A stretch of 60,357 bases of DNA from Paraglaciecola hydrolytica (GCF_001565895.1 NZ_LSNE01000009.1:96670-157026), one strand, 5' to 3'; counted from the stretch's first letter, positions 26,199-35,450 are shown. Program-made: numbers and translations. Notes: generated by a model from the sequence alone, not told the origin.

Positions 26199-29003
26199 AA
26201 AACTGTCGTCTATCGGCACCATGGTTAAACCTTTGGTGTCGAGTTGCAGTTGATAGTGCTTTGCAATGGTGTAGGTGACTTGTAACCAAAAATTATCGCT
26301 ACTGGGGTTAATCTGGTGGTTATAGTCAAAGGTTTCTTGCAGGGTACGCTGTGCCTCTGCGCCTTCGTCAAGCTCTGCATGGGCTTGTGCTAACCAAAAA
26401 GTAATATCTTGGTATATGCCAGTTAAATCATAGAGATAAGTAAAGTCATTAATATTCTTTAAGTGCTTACTGCCAGCTAATTTACTGGCAGCAAAGTCAC
26501 CACTTTTACGCAGCAGGTATTCTTGTACGGCATCGAGTGGAAAAAAGCTTAAACCATCAAAACGGATTACATTAGCATTGATTAAGGCTAAGCCCTTATT
26601 TGGCTGGCGCTCAAGGCCCAGTTGTAAGGCCTGTAAAATCAGTAGTTCGACGTTTAAATCTACTTTTGTAATAATGTTATCTTTATTGGTATTTAGCCAA
26701 AGTATCAGCTCAGACAATTGTATTAAGGCTTTAGCGTAATCAAATTCTAGGGTATTCCAAACATAACTCGCCCATAGTCTGTAAATTTGATAGAGGTCAT
26801 CGTTGGTGCTTAAAGCCTCTTGTAAACCGAGTTGAAAAGCCACCATTGATTGTGAATGCAGCCCATTTGCGTCAAGTACAGTCGTATGATTTTTGATCAC
26901 TCTCGTTCGGCTTCTTCCTTTCAATTGGGCAGAGCGCTTAAAAGCCAGTTCACTGTATGGCAGGGCCGCAGAGGGATCATTAAGATCTGCAAAGTAAATA
27001 TTCGCAGTGGTGTTTAATGCATGAATCGCAATTGGGTGATGCGCCCCATAAGTGGTCTCAATAAGAGGTAGTGCCGCCACCAAGCCTTGGATATAAGACC
27101 GCTGTTGACGCAACATCAGGTCAAGGTCAGATATTCTTGCAATAACCGTTGAAAATTCGGGATGGGTAACAGGAATGTCTGTCAAAAAGGTGTCTATTTT
27201 TGCCTGTAAGTTGGCAATCTTAGCTGTCGGCACTGCCTCAAGATCTTCATATTTTGTTAATGCATATTCAATATTTTCATAGAGCCTAAAAATTTCATTA
27301 ATATTGATTTCAATGCGCTCTTTATCACTAAACAGCGGTAAATTGGCCAAGATAACATCATTGATTTGTTGCCATTGTGTTATCCCTTGCTCACCAAAAA
27401 GGTCAATTAACGCACTGCTAATACTCAGCTGCAGTAACAACGTGCTGCGCAGTGGGGCATTGGTATTTTGCTGCCGGGCCAAGGTACTTAGATAAAGGCT
27501 GTGGGCCTGTGAACGATGGCCTAACTTTAACAAAGCCCTAATGTTGAGCCGGGTTAAGGCATTTTCTTGTTGGTCATCCAGGGTTTGCATACCGTCGATG
27601 TGCAGGGTTTGTTGCAGCATAGTCAGTATTTTTTGATACTCACCCAAACCAAACATGCTCTCAACCAGGGTAGTGATAATACGGTACTGCGAGCTAAGGG
27701 TTAAGGCCTTTGAACCAATAACCTGCTCAAAACTGCTGTGTAACAATTGCACCGGCTGTATATTGCCTTGGCCAAATTGTTGTGGGGCAGTGAGGCGGAT
27801 AATTTGGTCGAGCTGCTTAGCGACTTCTTCCGATTGGTTTTGCTCTAAGCCGATTTTGTTGTTTAGGTAAAGTGAGCCGCAGGCACTGCTAAAAATAATT
27901 AGCGCACTGGCTATCAGAATGCGGTGTCTAAACAGCCATTTACGCGCCACTACATGGGGTTGTTTAACTTGAAAACTCAGGGGGTAATGTTGTTGCCAAC
28001 ACAGCAAGTCCTGTTTAAGGCTGCTTATGTCGGCATAACGATTAATCGGTAAAGCTTGCAGGCAGTGTTTTACCACGGCTTCTAACTCTCTGCGTTTACC
28101 TAAACTTACTGCCGTCTTGTCTGTTCGCTCTAACAGAGTGCAACGCTCCATTAAAAAGCTCAGTAATTTACCAAAGGAGTAGATATCCGCTGCTAGAGTA
28201 ATGGGCTGGCCAGACAGTTGCTCGGGCGCCGCAAAACTGCGACTTGCGCCACCAATGGCATTGCGCTGTTTATCGTTTTGTAAACTGTCGTCGGTCATTT
28301 TGGCAATGCCAAAATCCAGTACCTTGACCTCACCATTAACACTGACCACCACGTTGTTGGGTTTAATATCACTGTGCACAATATTAAGCTGATGGGCGGT
28401 GTGCAGGGCATCACATACATTGAGCAGTAATGTCACGATAGCCGTGAGGGAAAGACTATTGATGTGACAATACTGGTCGATGGCGACACCTTCGATGTAT
28501 TCCATCACAAAATAACACGCGCCAGAGGTTAATTGCCCGGCATCCAGCACCCGTACAATATTGTTGTGGGCTAAGCGACCTAAACAGCGCGCTTCAAAAA
28601 ATACCGTTTCTGCACCTGTTAGTGCGGCAATACTGGGGTAAACAAACTTGATGGCCACACATTGCTCAAAGACGCCATCAACCCGTTTGGCATGATACAC
28701 AATGCCCATGCCCCCTTTACCTAAAATCTCCACCAACTCATAGGGGCCAATGCGCTGCCCTTGCAGGGCTTCGATGTGCGCATCACCGGTTACCGCACTG
28801 ACTTGCAGGCCGATTAAGGTATCAAAACTGGTATCATGTTGTGTGGCCAACATGGCCCGCAGTTGTTTAACAATATCTGGATTATTAAGTTGGGCGAGGT
28901 AGATCTGTTGTGCACCTTCGCTCATGTCACCCAGTGCGCAATAATGCTCATAGAGTGTACGCAAATTAATTGGCGTTGAGCCTGAGGTGTTTGGCGTTTG
29001 CAA
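26178..29003 (-). CDS. Transmembrane serine/threonine protein kinase with helical-repeat sensor domain
   Basis: A 941-residue kinase of the eukaryotic type. The catalytic domain runs from about 88 to 345, with glycine loop GKGGMG at 95-100, Lys119 (VAIKF), catalytic loop H210-S-D212-IKPNN, D230-FG and APE at 259-261. The catalytic Asp, Lys and Asn are intact. HRD is HSD, so activation-loop control may differ from RD kinases. One membrane span lies at about 361-381 (ILIASALIIFSSACGSLYL). The remaining 550 residues are all-helical, TPR-like and would be periplasmic. It is the third gene of an operon after the ECF sigma factor and a small protein, the organisation of ECF43-kinase pairs such as PknT/EcfP and PknS/EcfK. 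The sigma factor is the expected substrate. Confidence 0.93.
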   Translation of the reverse strand: MQTPNTSGSTPINLRTLYEHYCALGDMSEGAQQIYLAQLNNPDIVKQLRAMLATQHDTSFDTLIGLQVSAVTGDAHIEALQGQRIGPYELVEILGKGGMGIVYHAKRVDGVFEQCVAIKFVYPSIAALTGAETVFFEARCLGRLAHNNIVRVLDAGQLTSGACYFVMEYIEGVAIDQYCHINSLSLTAIVTLLLNVCDALHTAHQLNIVHSDIKPNNVVVSVNGEVKVLDFGIAKMTDDSLQNDKQRNAIGGASRSFAAPEQLSGQPITLAADIYSFGKLLSFLMERCTLLERTDKTAVSLGKRRELEAVVKHCLQALPINRYADISSLKQDLLCWQQHYPLSFQVKQPHVVARKWLFRHRILIASALIIFSSACGSLYLNNKIGLEQNQSEEVAKQLDQIIRLTAPQQFGQGNIQPVQLLHSSFEQVIGSKALTLSSQYRIITTLVESMFGLGEYQKILTMLQQTLHIDGMQTLDDQQENALTRLNIRALLKLGHRSQAHSLYLSTLARQQNTNAPLRSTLLLQLSISSALIDLFGEQGITQWQQINDVILANLPLFSDKERIEININEIFRLYENIEYALTKYEDLEAVPTAKIANLQAKIDTFLTDIPVTHPEFSTVIARISDLDLMLRQQRSYIQGLVAALPLIETTYGAHHPIAIHALNTTANIYFADLNDPSAALPYSELAFKRSAQLKGRSRTRVIKNHTTVLDANGLHSQSMVAFQLGLQEALSTNDDLYQIYRLWASYVWNTLEFDYAKALIQLSELILWLNTNKDNIITKVDLNVELLILQALQLGLERQPNKGLALINANVIRFDGLSFFPLDAVQEYLLRKSGDFAASKLAGSKHLKNINDFTYLYDLTGIYQDITFWLAQAHAELDEGAEAQRTLQETFDYNHQINPSSDNFWLQVTYTIAKHYQLQLDTKGLTMVPIDDSFLSFYPR

Positions 29004-29133
29004 CGGTGAGTTTATTCCATACTGCTAAACAACGTCCTTGAAATAAAAGGGCTGCTCAATTGAGAATATCGTGGTCGCAGAATAAAACGAAATAAAATTT
29101 ATTAATAGTTTTTAGTTGAATTATTTAACCTAA

Positions 29134-29442
29134 TTAGAGACTTATGGCGCTTGAAATGGATATTTTTTTATAATCTAGCAAATCTAAGGCTTGTAGTTTG
29201 TAGGGCACATTTGCGTGATATATGCCTAAGATCACCACATTTGTATTGTTTGTAGTGGTAATTTTGAAATAAAAATCCTCGTTTGCCAGATTAAACTCAA
29301 GCTGCGTTTGTTGGGTTCCAGTTTTGAAAAAACAGCACTTTTTCTGCTCGCCAAATTGTATTGTGAATAGTTTTATCCAAGGTGATAATGATACTTTGAT
29401 GGGTATCATTGAGTATGAAGTTTTAAGGATCGTGATACTCAT
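29134..29442 (-). CDS. Small unknown protein translationally coupled to the sigma factor
   Basis: This 102-residue protein begins at an ATG that overlaps the sigma-factor stop (ATGA at 29442-29439), so the two are translationally coupled. The sequence is predicted to be mostly beta-strand (PIKVSLSPWIKLFTIQFGE, FYFKITTTNNTNVVILGIYH) and has two adjacent cysteines (KKCCFF). It has no signal peptide or membrane segment and no family that I recognise. It sits between the sigma factor and the kinase, 130 bases before the kinase start. A role in the phosphorylation circuit, as adaptor or anti-sigma-like partner, is an inference from position only. Confidence 0.7.
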   Translation of the reverse strand: MSITILKTSYSMIPIKVSLSPWIKLFTIQFGEQKKCCFFKTGTQQTQLEFNLANEDFYFKITTTNNTNVVILGIYHANVPYKLQALDLLDYKKISISSAISL

Positions 29443-30017
29443 GCCGATAGTTGTGTTTTTAACCAAGATTTAGCAAAAGCCATATCTTTTTCAGCACTGG
29501 ATACACTGATACCGACGATTTCAGAAATTTCTTTCACTAATAAACCACCAAAATATTTCAATTTAACGGTTTGTGCCTGCCTCGGAAATTCAACTTCTAA
29601 GCGCTCAATTGCTTCATTCAGTGCTAGAAATTCATCATCTGAGTCATCGATTATCTCATCGTTAAGCTCTTCAGAATATTCCATAGTGTGAGCGTTGCGT
29701 TTATTGGCTTGTGTTTTTCTTGCTTGGTCAACCAATACGTTGTGGATGGAGCGCGCCACCATAGTGAAAAACTCTTTACGATTGGCATAAAACTCATCAT
29801 TACCATTTTGTAACCTTATGTACAATTCGTGCACGAGTGAGGTAGTCGAGTTGACATGCTCTTGGATTGCCGCATCACCAAACTTTAACAACACACGTTT
29901 TCTATTTTCGGACGCAAGCTTTCTCAGATGATCGTAAATGACCAAATAAAAATGCTGTTCTGCCCCTTCTTTTTGCAACTGCCAATCAATAATCGCGCTG
30001 GTAATATCTACCGACAT
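29439..30017 (-). CDS. ECF sigma factor of the TIGR02999/ECF43 type
   Basis: A 192-residue sigma factor. Region 2 covers about residues 20-95 and region 4 about 130-190 (LKYFGGLLVKEISEIVGISV). The segment SLVHELYIRLQ then EFFTMVARSIHNVLVDQARK is typical of TIGR02999 factors. In region 2.2 the residues aligned with the acidic DAED motif are S57-T-T-S60, so all three acidic positions carry Ser or Thr. Such factors need phosphorylation by a linked Ser/Thr kinase to bind core polymerase, as shown for Vibrio parahaemolyticus EcfP. The ATG at 30017 is chosen because AGGAAG lies eight bases upstream and the protein then has family length; a start at 30155 would add 46 residues. Confidence 0.9.
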   Translation of the reverse strand: MSVDITSAIIDWQLQKEGAEQHFYLVIYDHLRKLASENRKRVLLKFGDAAIQEHVNSTTSLVHELYIRLQNGNDEFYANRKEFFTMVARSIHNVLVDQARKTQANKRNAHTMEYSEELNDEIIDDSDDEFLALNEAIERLEVEFPRQAQTVKLKYFGGLLVKEISEIVGISVSSAEKDMAFAKSWLKTQLSA

Positions 30018-30294
30018 AAAGTGCTTCCTGTGAAGAAAAATGATGTCGCGATAGTATTCTTTTGAAACAGAATTGCCAGCTACGTATTTATTTTTTATTC
30101 CCGCAATAATTATTTTAAAAAGCTCAACAGAGGGAGCTCTATACGCATGCATCACAATTTACGTTATGCTTTTTTGAAAGTTAGTTAATTATCCCACTAT
30201 ATTTGAATAAAATAATGACAAGTTTATTTCTGTTAAAGTGAAGCAATCAGAATTAACCAGACTACAACTTAAAATTTAATTAAAGGTACTTCGA

Positions 30295-30699
30295 ATGAAC
30301 TTATCCGTGGAAAATCTGGCTCAGGTATTTGCGGTTTTAAAACCTGATCTTAGTGTGCAGCAGGTGGTAAATGAGCCATCCCTTTATGCTGATCTAGATA
30401 AAAATTATGCAGGATTTAAAGATCATGTATTGATAGCCGTCCATGATTTTACTCAGGACTGGCCGACGTGGGAATGTCATCCGGCAGGGGACGAGATAGT
30501 GGTATTGCTCGCTGGGCATTGTGAATTTATATTGAAAACAGACTCTGGTGACCAAAGTTTATTGTTAGATCAACAGGGCTCTTATGTCGTAGTGCCAAAA
30601 GGTATCTGGCATACCGCGAAGATAGCGACATCCGCAAAAGTATTGTTTATTACCCCGGGTGAAAATACCCAAAATGCTGAGCAACCAGAGTCACGCTAA
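30295..30699 (+). CDS. Cupin-domain protein
   Basis: A 134-residue single-domain cupin. Cupin motif 1 is seen as WECHPAGDEIVVLLAGHCEF (His and Glu metal ligands) near residues 60-79, and motif 2 as YVVVPKGIWHTAKI (His ligand) near residues 101-114. Such proteins are small metal-dependent enzymes or sugar/ligand binders; the substrate cannot be named. It is divergent from the sigma-factor operon across 277 bases and ends in an inverted repeat shared with the next convergent gene. Confidence 0.85.
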   Translation: MNLSVENLAQVFAVLKPDLSVQQVVNEPSLYADLDKNYAGFKDHVLIAVHDFTQDWPTWECHPAGDEIVVLLAGHCEFILKTDSGDQSLLLDQQGSYVVVPKGIWHTAKIATSAKVLFITPGENTQNAEQPESR

Positions 30700-30708
30700 A
30701 CTCTGGTT
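30683..30708. terminator. Inverted repeat across two convergent gene ends
   Basis: AACCAGAGT (30683-30691) and ACTCTGGTT (30700-30708) form a perfect 9-bp stem with an 8-base loop. It overlaps the last codons of the cupin gene and the stop of the minus-strand gene at 30707. Probably a bidirectional termination signal, although no long T-run is present. Confidence 0.5.
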
Positions 30709-30922
30709 ATATCAACATAATTGGTGGTTGTCCGAATACACTGTTGTGTTGTGCTTTCAATTCAGACGTAACTTGCATGGTGCATTGTTCTGTTAGAATG
30801 TGGTTGTTTGCCATAGCTGTAGCTACTACCGTTACTGGCTTGTCATGGGAATAAGCCATCTGGCCTATTTCAACTAAAGTTAAGCCAAAAAATGCGATCC
30901 AAAATAATTTTTTCTTAGACAT
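30707..30922 (-). CDS. Small hypothetical exported or membrane-anchored protein
   Basis: A 71-residue protein with a basic start and one hydrophobic segment (MSKKKLFWIAFFGLTLVEIG) that could be a signal peptide or anchor. The rest (PVTVVATAMANNHILTEQ, CTMQVTSELKAQ) is short and unrecognised, with a single cysteine. AAGGAG lies seven bases before the ATG, so it is probably a real gene. It ends inside an inverted repeat shared with the cupin gene. Confidence 0.65.
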   Translation of the reverse strand: MSKKKLFWIAFFGLTLVEIGQMAYSHDKPVTVVATAMANNHILTEQCTMQVTSELKAQHNSVFGQPPIMLI

Positions 30923-31123
30923 GCTGTGCTCCTTGTTGTGCCTTATGTGGCGAATACCGCCATCTATAACATAGATAAAGCAAAGCTGATGCCATATTTT
31001 ATTGCTATAAAAATCAATGGTTTATTTATTATATTGATGTAGTGGCTAAAAAAGTAAGCTAATCATTGGTTAATTAGCTCACTTTTTAGTGTGTATGGGC
31101 ATTGGGATCTCTGCCAAGCAATA

Positions 31124-33532
31124 TTATTGGGGCGCAGACGCCAGAGGAGCTAATTCGTTGTGCTCTGCATTGTGAGGGGCATAACGAAGAGTTTCGCTGA
31201 TCACCGTGGCATCGGTCAAACGAAAGGGCGATGGCATAATAAACGCTGGCCGTGTTACCAAAGTGGGCATGACCTTAGCTAAATCAAAGCGGGTATCTAG
31301 CAAGCGTATCTCGACTTCTTGTTCAGCGGTATAAGTAAACTCAATCAATATCGGTTTGGTTTGGCTCACAGTATGCGTGAAGAAAAACCCTCGTTGATGA
31401 GCTTTGCCTTCTGAGGTAAATGCCTGTCCATCAACGCTGATCGATTCAATCATCATGGCGTTATCTGTGGCTAACTGAATTCGCGCACTCTCAGCTTGTG
31501 GTGTAACTAACAAACTTACTACAAAGCGGTTTTCTGTCATGTTAGTTTGTGTCGCTTGGTAATTTAGTGGAGCTAAATCAATGGCTTGTACTATTCTACT
31601 AAACGTAGGTTTACGCCAAGGATTCATAGGATAAATGCCTTCTACTAATTCGCTGCCCTGGTCCGCTGTTGCTAGTACTTGCTCAGTATAAATATCCAGA
31701 TGTGGGTTATAGGTAAACATCATGGCCTTGCCTGAATTACCATCAAGCAAATAATTGAGGCTACTTGGTTTTTTCTGATCTTGCGAGTAGCCCGTGTTAA
31801 TGACTAAACCTATGATACAAACGAGGGTGGCAAGCTCCAATGTCCTTTGTTGCCATTTAAAATAAGGCATTTTTACCCAAATAGGTAAGAGTACAATGAG
31901 CAATAAACTGGTTAAAATACTGGCGATATACAGTAGCGACAAACCCAAACCAATAACAAACATCGGGATCTGTGGCGCCAGTACTAAGATGCCTGGCAAA
32001 CTGAGTAAGATATAAATAACGGGATGAATGTTTTTTTGCGGTTTAACGATCGAATAGGCCAAGGCACTTAAAGGAGCCACTAATAGCAAGACTAAAAAGC
32101 CTGCTCCGGTAAGATGTAGGGCAATCACGCCATTGATAAGTAACCATAAAAAGGTGGGAGCCAACAACCATTCAAGCGGTGAAATTTTTGCAAACTTATA
32201 TTCAGTCCAACGATAAATAGCGGCATTTAATATGATACTTAACAGGATAGCTAGAGCAATCAGCCAATGTCCACTGTAGGTAAAACCCTGGGGGGTATCG
32301 ATAAATTCTGGAAACAGCCAAAGCGACCAATGCCAACACAGATAACCTATTCCGCCTGCACTTAATACACTGGTTAGGGCAGGTATAAAACCAAGCAACA
32401 AGCCTGCTAAGGTCAAGGTCCTGCGCCATAAACCTACAATTAATAAAATGATAAACTGCGCAATTAAAATAATAAATATGGGCAATACCCAGCTAAAGGG
32501 ATAATCCACCAAAAGCCAATTTGCTAGATTAAAATAAACTTGATCGGCATCACTCTTAAGCGTGTTTAAGTCGGTGTTCGCAAACAAAGGGAGTAAGGCA
32601 ACTAAGTAACTGGCTTGATGGTTTAAGGTTGAGCGATCAAGACGTTCAGGCGTATCTTGCGCCGTATGGTAGTCAAAATGGTCATCGATAAAGGCAAAAT
32701 TGAATCCGTTAATATTCGCTTGGTCACGGAATATGGTCAGATCAGTATCGTTAGGTAGCATTTTATAAATGCTATACATCAACGAGTTAGCCAAAGGGTA
32801 GGGTACATTGGCTTGTTTAAACTTTTCTATTAATGCGCTATTGCCACTATTCGTTTCAAGCAACATAAAACTCGCGCCACCTGAGCCCCTCGCTTCAAAG
32901 TTAAGCACTAAGCCAATATCTTTTGCCCAAGGGTGTTGTTCAACAAAAGCCTGAGCGCCGAGTAAACCTACTTCTTCAGCATCTGTGATAATCACTACTA
33001 TGTCGTTACTATGTTGTTGTTTACTTGCAATAAAAGCCCGAAGCGCTTCTAAAATAGTCGCTACTCCACTGCCTGCATCACTGGCTCCCAATGACGATGA
33101 GACCGCAGAATCATAATGGGACATCAGCGCCAAGGCTTTTTTGTCGGTTTGAATAGTCAGTATATTGGCTGGGTTATTTGAATTTGCAGGAAGCCGCGCA
33201 ACAATATTGGCCACATAGGCCGATGCGTAGTAATAAGGCGAAAGCGCAAGGGTGTTTTGGGTTTCTACTTCGAGCCCCATAGTTTGTAGCTGCTGCACAA
33301 TATAATCATGCACTTCATTATGCGCTACCGAACCTGTGTAGTGGGGTTTACTGGCAATAACGTTAATGTGTTCAAAGGCGCGTTGCTGGGAAAACTTGTT
33401 TTCGTCATTGAGAGCGTAGGCCTTGTCAGAGGGTTTTTGTGACAACCAACCTAAAACAAGGGTGCCTAGGATAAGTAAACCAATAATGGCGGCGGATAGG
33501 TGAGAAATATGGCTGTTATTATTGTTTTGCAT
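31124..33532 (-). CDS. Membrane-bound M28 family zinc aminopeptidase
   Basis: An 802-residue protein. One N-terminal span (residues 12-30) anchors a peptidase M28 domain with the full zinc set: His139 (MSHYDS), Asp152 (GASDAGSG), catalytic Glu186/187 (TDAEEVG), Glu213 (NFEARG) and His289 (FDYHTAQD). About eight or nine membrane spans follow at residues 345-570 and a beta-rich C-terminal domain closes the protein. This layout is like eukaryotic ERMP1/Fxna peptidases and their bacterial relatives. The catalytic domain would be on the periplasmic side. It stands alone. Confidence 0.92.
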   Translation of the reverse strand: MQNNNNSHISHLSAAIIGLLILGTLVLGWLSQKPSDKAYALNDENKFSQQRAFEHINVIASKPHYTGSVAHNEVHDYIVQQLQTMGLEVETQNTLALSPYYYASAYVANIVARLPANSNNPANILTIQTDKKALALMSHYDSAVSSSLGASDAGSGVATILEALRAFIASKQQHSNDIVVIITDAEEVGLLGAQAFVEQHPWAKDIGLVLNFEARGSGGASFMLLETNSGNSALIEKFKQANVPYPLANSLMYSIYKMLPNDTDLTIFRDQANINGFNFAFIDDHFDYHTAQDTPERLDRSTLNHQASYLVALLPLFANTDLNTLKSDADQVYFNLANWLLVDYPFSWVLPIFIILIAQFIILLIVGLWRRTLTLAGLLLGFIPALTSVLSAGGIGYLCWHWSLWLFPEFIDTPQGFTYSGHWLIALAILLSIILNAAIYRWTEYKFAKISPLEWLLAPTFLWLLINGVIALHLTGAGFLVLLLVAPLSALAYSIVKPQKNIHPVIYILLSLPGILVLAPQIPMFVIGLGLSLLYIASILTSLLLIVLLPIWVKMPYFKWQQRTLELATLVCIIGLVINTGYSQDQKKPSSLNYLLDGNSGKAMMFTYNPHLDIYTEQVLATADQGSELVEGIYPMNPWRKPTFSRIVQAIDLAPLNYQATQTNMTENRFVVSLLVTPQAESARIQLATDNAMMIESISVDGQAFTSEGKAHQRGFFFTHTVSQTKPILIEFTYTAEQEVEIRLLDTRFDLAKVMPTLVTRPAFIMPSPFRLTDATVISETLRYAPHNAEHNELAPLASAPQ

Positions 33533-33694
33533 AAGCTTATCCCTGAGTTTTATTCAGGGTACTTGGTCTGTCACAAAAAAAGAAGTCTTGCCACTTATCG
33601 CTGTTCGAATTAATCCAATTATTCGCACAAGCAGATTTTCAGATTTTGTTTGCTCAGCGCATAAAGTAGATAATTAATCAGCCTAACTTACCTA

Positions 33695-34036
33695 TTAAGA
33701 AACCGATAACACATTCTGCTCAGTCTGGTTCTGCTCGCTTAGCTCATTCATTTCTAACAGCTTGAGCCCTCTTTGTGCATCTTCAATCGCTTGTTTGCGC
33801 CAATTCAATTGCAGACGTTGTTTTGCTGATACGTAATAAAGTAAGGCACGTTGATAACGCAACATGCTATTACGCTCATCAGGATTGTAACTTGCAGTTT
33901 CAATGGCTTTTTTTAACTTTATAAGCTGAGTTGGCAAGGTTTTATCTGGATCTTGTGGTGTTACTGGTTCACTGAATACCAAAAGCGAACTACCACAGCC
34001 AAGCAATAATAGTAATAAACAAATTTTCAGTTTCAT
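33695..34036 (-). CDS. Small putative lipoprotein
   Basis: With the ATG at 34036, preceded by AGGAG, this is a 113-residue protein with a very hydrophobic start (MKLKICLLLLLLGCGSS). LLGC with Cys14 can serve as a lipobox. The mature part is helical and charged (TQLIKLKKAIETASYNPDER, QAIEDAQRGLKLLEM), with a TPR-like or coiled-coil look. No family is recognised. It lies about 160 bases upstream (in map order) of the M28 gene start and could share its transcript. Confidence 0.65.
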   Translation of the reverse strand: MKLKICLLLLLLGCGSSLLVFSEPVTPQDPDKTLPTQLIKLKKAIETASYNPDERNSMLRYQRALLYYVSAKQRLQLNWRKQAIEDAQRGLKLLEMNELSEQNQTEQNVLSVS

Positions 34037-34296
34037 GTTGGGGCTCCTAATTACGATGTTAATAGCAAAGAGCAGAATCAGTGCCAAACAAGTTGTAATG
34101 TGCTGAGTTAAAATGTTGAGGTGGGGGGATTTTCTTAAGCTACTGATATGTCGTTGTTTTGTAGTGTTTTTTGCGAGTTAACATCCATTGAAATGACTTG
34201 TGGTTTTAACGTTTTTGTTGATATGTGTGAGTTTCACAATCTGTTTACTGATGTGGGTAGGCAACTTTTACATAGTGAGCAGTCGGTTTTTACAAA

Positions 34297-35316
34297 CTAC
34301 ATAACCATAAAACGTACCTCATCTTGGGAGCCAAGTAATAATTGGTTAGCGACATCAGGAGAAACAAATAGGGTTTGAGAATTTTCATCAAATTTAACTT
34401 GGTCGGAGATAGCACCACGAAAGTGTTCGACACTGGTATTACATAACATAATAGATTCTTTCCCTTGAACTGCAGTGACCTTTACCTTGGTAAGTGTACT
34501 GTTTTTTACACTGGCAATGTCATGTAACTGTGCTTCCACCGTTGGCCCTGCATCAAATAAATCAACGTAGCCCTTATGCTGAAATCCCTCCTGCTGCAAT
34601 AAACGTAAGGCAGGTACCGTGCTGTTGTGGGGCTGGCTCACTACGGCCTGTGCTTCTTTACTAAGCAAACTCAGATATATCGGATAGGCAGGCATTAATT
34701 CGGCAATAAAATGCTTTTCCCCCGTACCTACCAAATGCACCGCGGTGGCAAAATCAATATCAAAAAAGTGCTCTTGTAACCATTGCCAAAAAGGTGATTG
34801 ACCATGTTCATCGCTTACTCCGCGCATCTCGGCAATGACAGTAGATGAAAAACGCTCTGGATGTTGTGCCATAAACAAAAAACGGATTTTAGACAGTAAT
34901 CGTCCAGCCGAACCGTTACGATAAGCCTTACGTAAAAACAAAGTACAGATCTCGGACGCACCGTGGTAATCATTGCAAACACTTAAGGTGTTAACAGTGC
35001 GGTTTACTCCAAGTAATTTAGAGCCTATACGATTTTGACTGATGCGGTAATGATATAAGGGAGAGTCGTGGCCGACACAAGCTTCGATACCTGTCGTCCC
35101 TAAAATGGTTTGGGTTTCGCTATCTTCTAAAACAAATAAATAACTGCCATCTTTATTTGCTTGAAGTGCGTCACTTACCGCTGTTTCAGCATGTTGGATT
35201 TTTGCGGTTAATTGATCGTCACATTGTGGTAGCGAGGTGAAACCATGGCCAGCCTCGATAGATATTTGTTTGAGGGCGGCAAAATCGCTTTGACGAATGG
35301 GACGGATAATTTGCAT
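34297..35316 (-). CDS. astA: Arginine N-succinyltransferase
   Basis: AstA transfers succinyl from succinyl-CoA to arginine, the first step of the ammonia-producing arginine succinyltransferase pathway. The 339-residue protein begins MQIIRPIRQSDFAALKQIS and contains GTTGIEACVGHDSPLYHYRI, EICTLFLRKAYRNGSAGRLL and AEMRGVSDEHGQSPFWQWL, all hallmarks of the family (E. coli 344 residues). The other ast genes are not adjacent, so it is detached from the usual operon. An Lrp-type gene starts 134 bases away on the other strand and probably controls it. Confidence 0.95.
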   Translation of the reverse strand: MQIIRPIRQSDFAALKQISIEAGHGFTSLPQCDDQLTAKIQHAETAVSDALQANKDGSYLFVLEDSETQTILGTTGIEACVGHDSPLYHYRISQNRIGSKLLGVNRTVNTLSVCNDYHGASEICTLFLRKAYRNGSAGRLLSKIRFLFMAQHPERFSSTVIAEMRGVSDEHGQSPFWQWLQEHFFDIDFATAVHLVGTGEKHFIAELMPAYPIYLSLLSKEAQAVVSQPHNSTVPALRLLQQEGFQHKGYVDLFDAGPTVEAQLHDIASVKNSTLTKVKVTAVQGKESIMLCNTSVEHFRGAISDQVKFDENSQTLFVSPDVANQLLLGSQDEVRFMVM

Positions 35317-35450
35317 GTGCTGTGCTGTACCTTAATTTTTATTATTGTTAGAGCAGGGCAATATTGTTGAATAAAACTCGTTAAATTTGCAGTGTTAAAC
35401 TGGGTAAATTAACGGTAAGATTTAGCAAATTAACCAACTTATTAATCAAT

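Noticed and set aside
29443-29466. Eight-residue N-terminal extension of the small protein next to the sigma factor
   Set aside because: The ATGA overlap at 29442 is a better coupled start.
30018-30155. 46-residue N-terminal extension of the ECF sigma factor
   Set aside because: A good Shine-Dalgarno precedes the ATG at 30017 and TIGR02999 proteins begin there.
34148-34378. Plus-strand frame between the lipoprotein gene and astA
   Set aside because: It overlaps the 3' end of astA, which has strong family support, and shows no recognisable domain or start signal.
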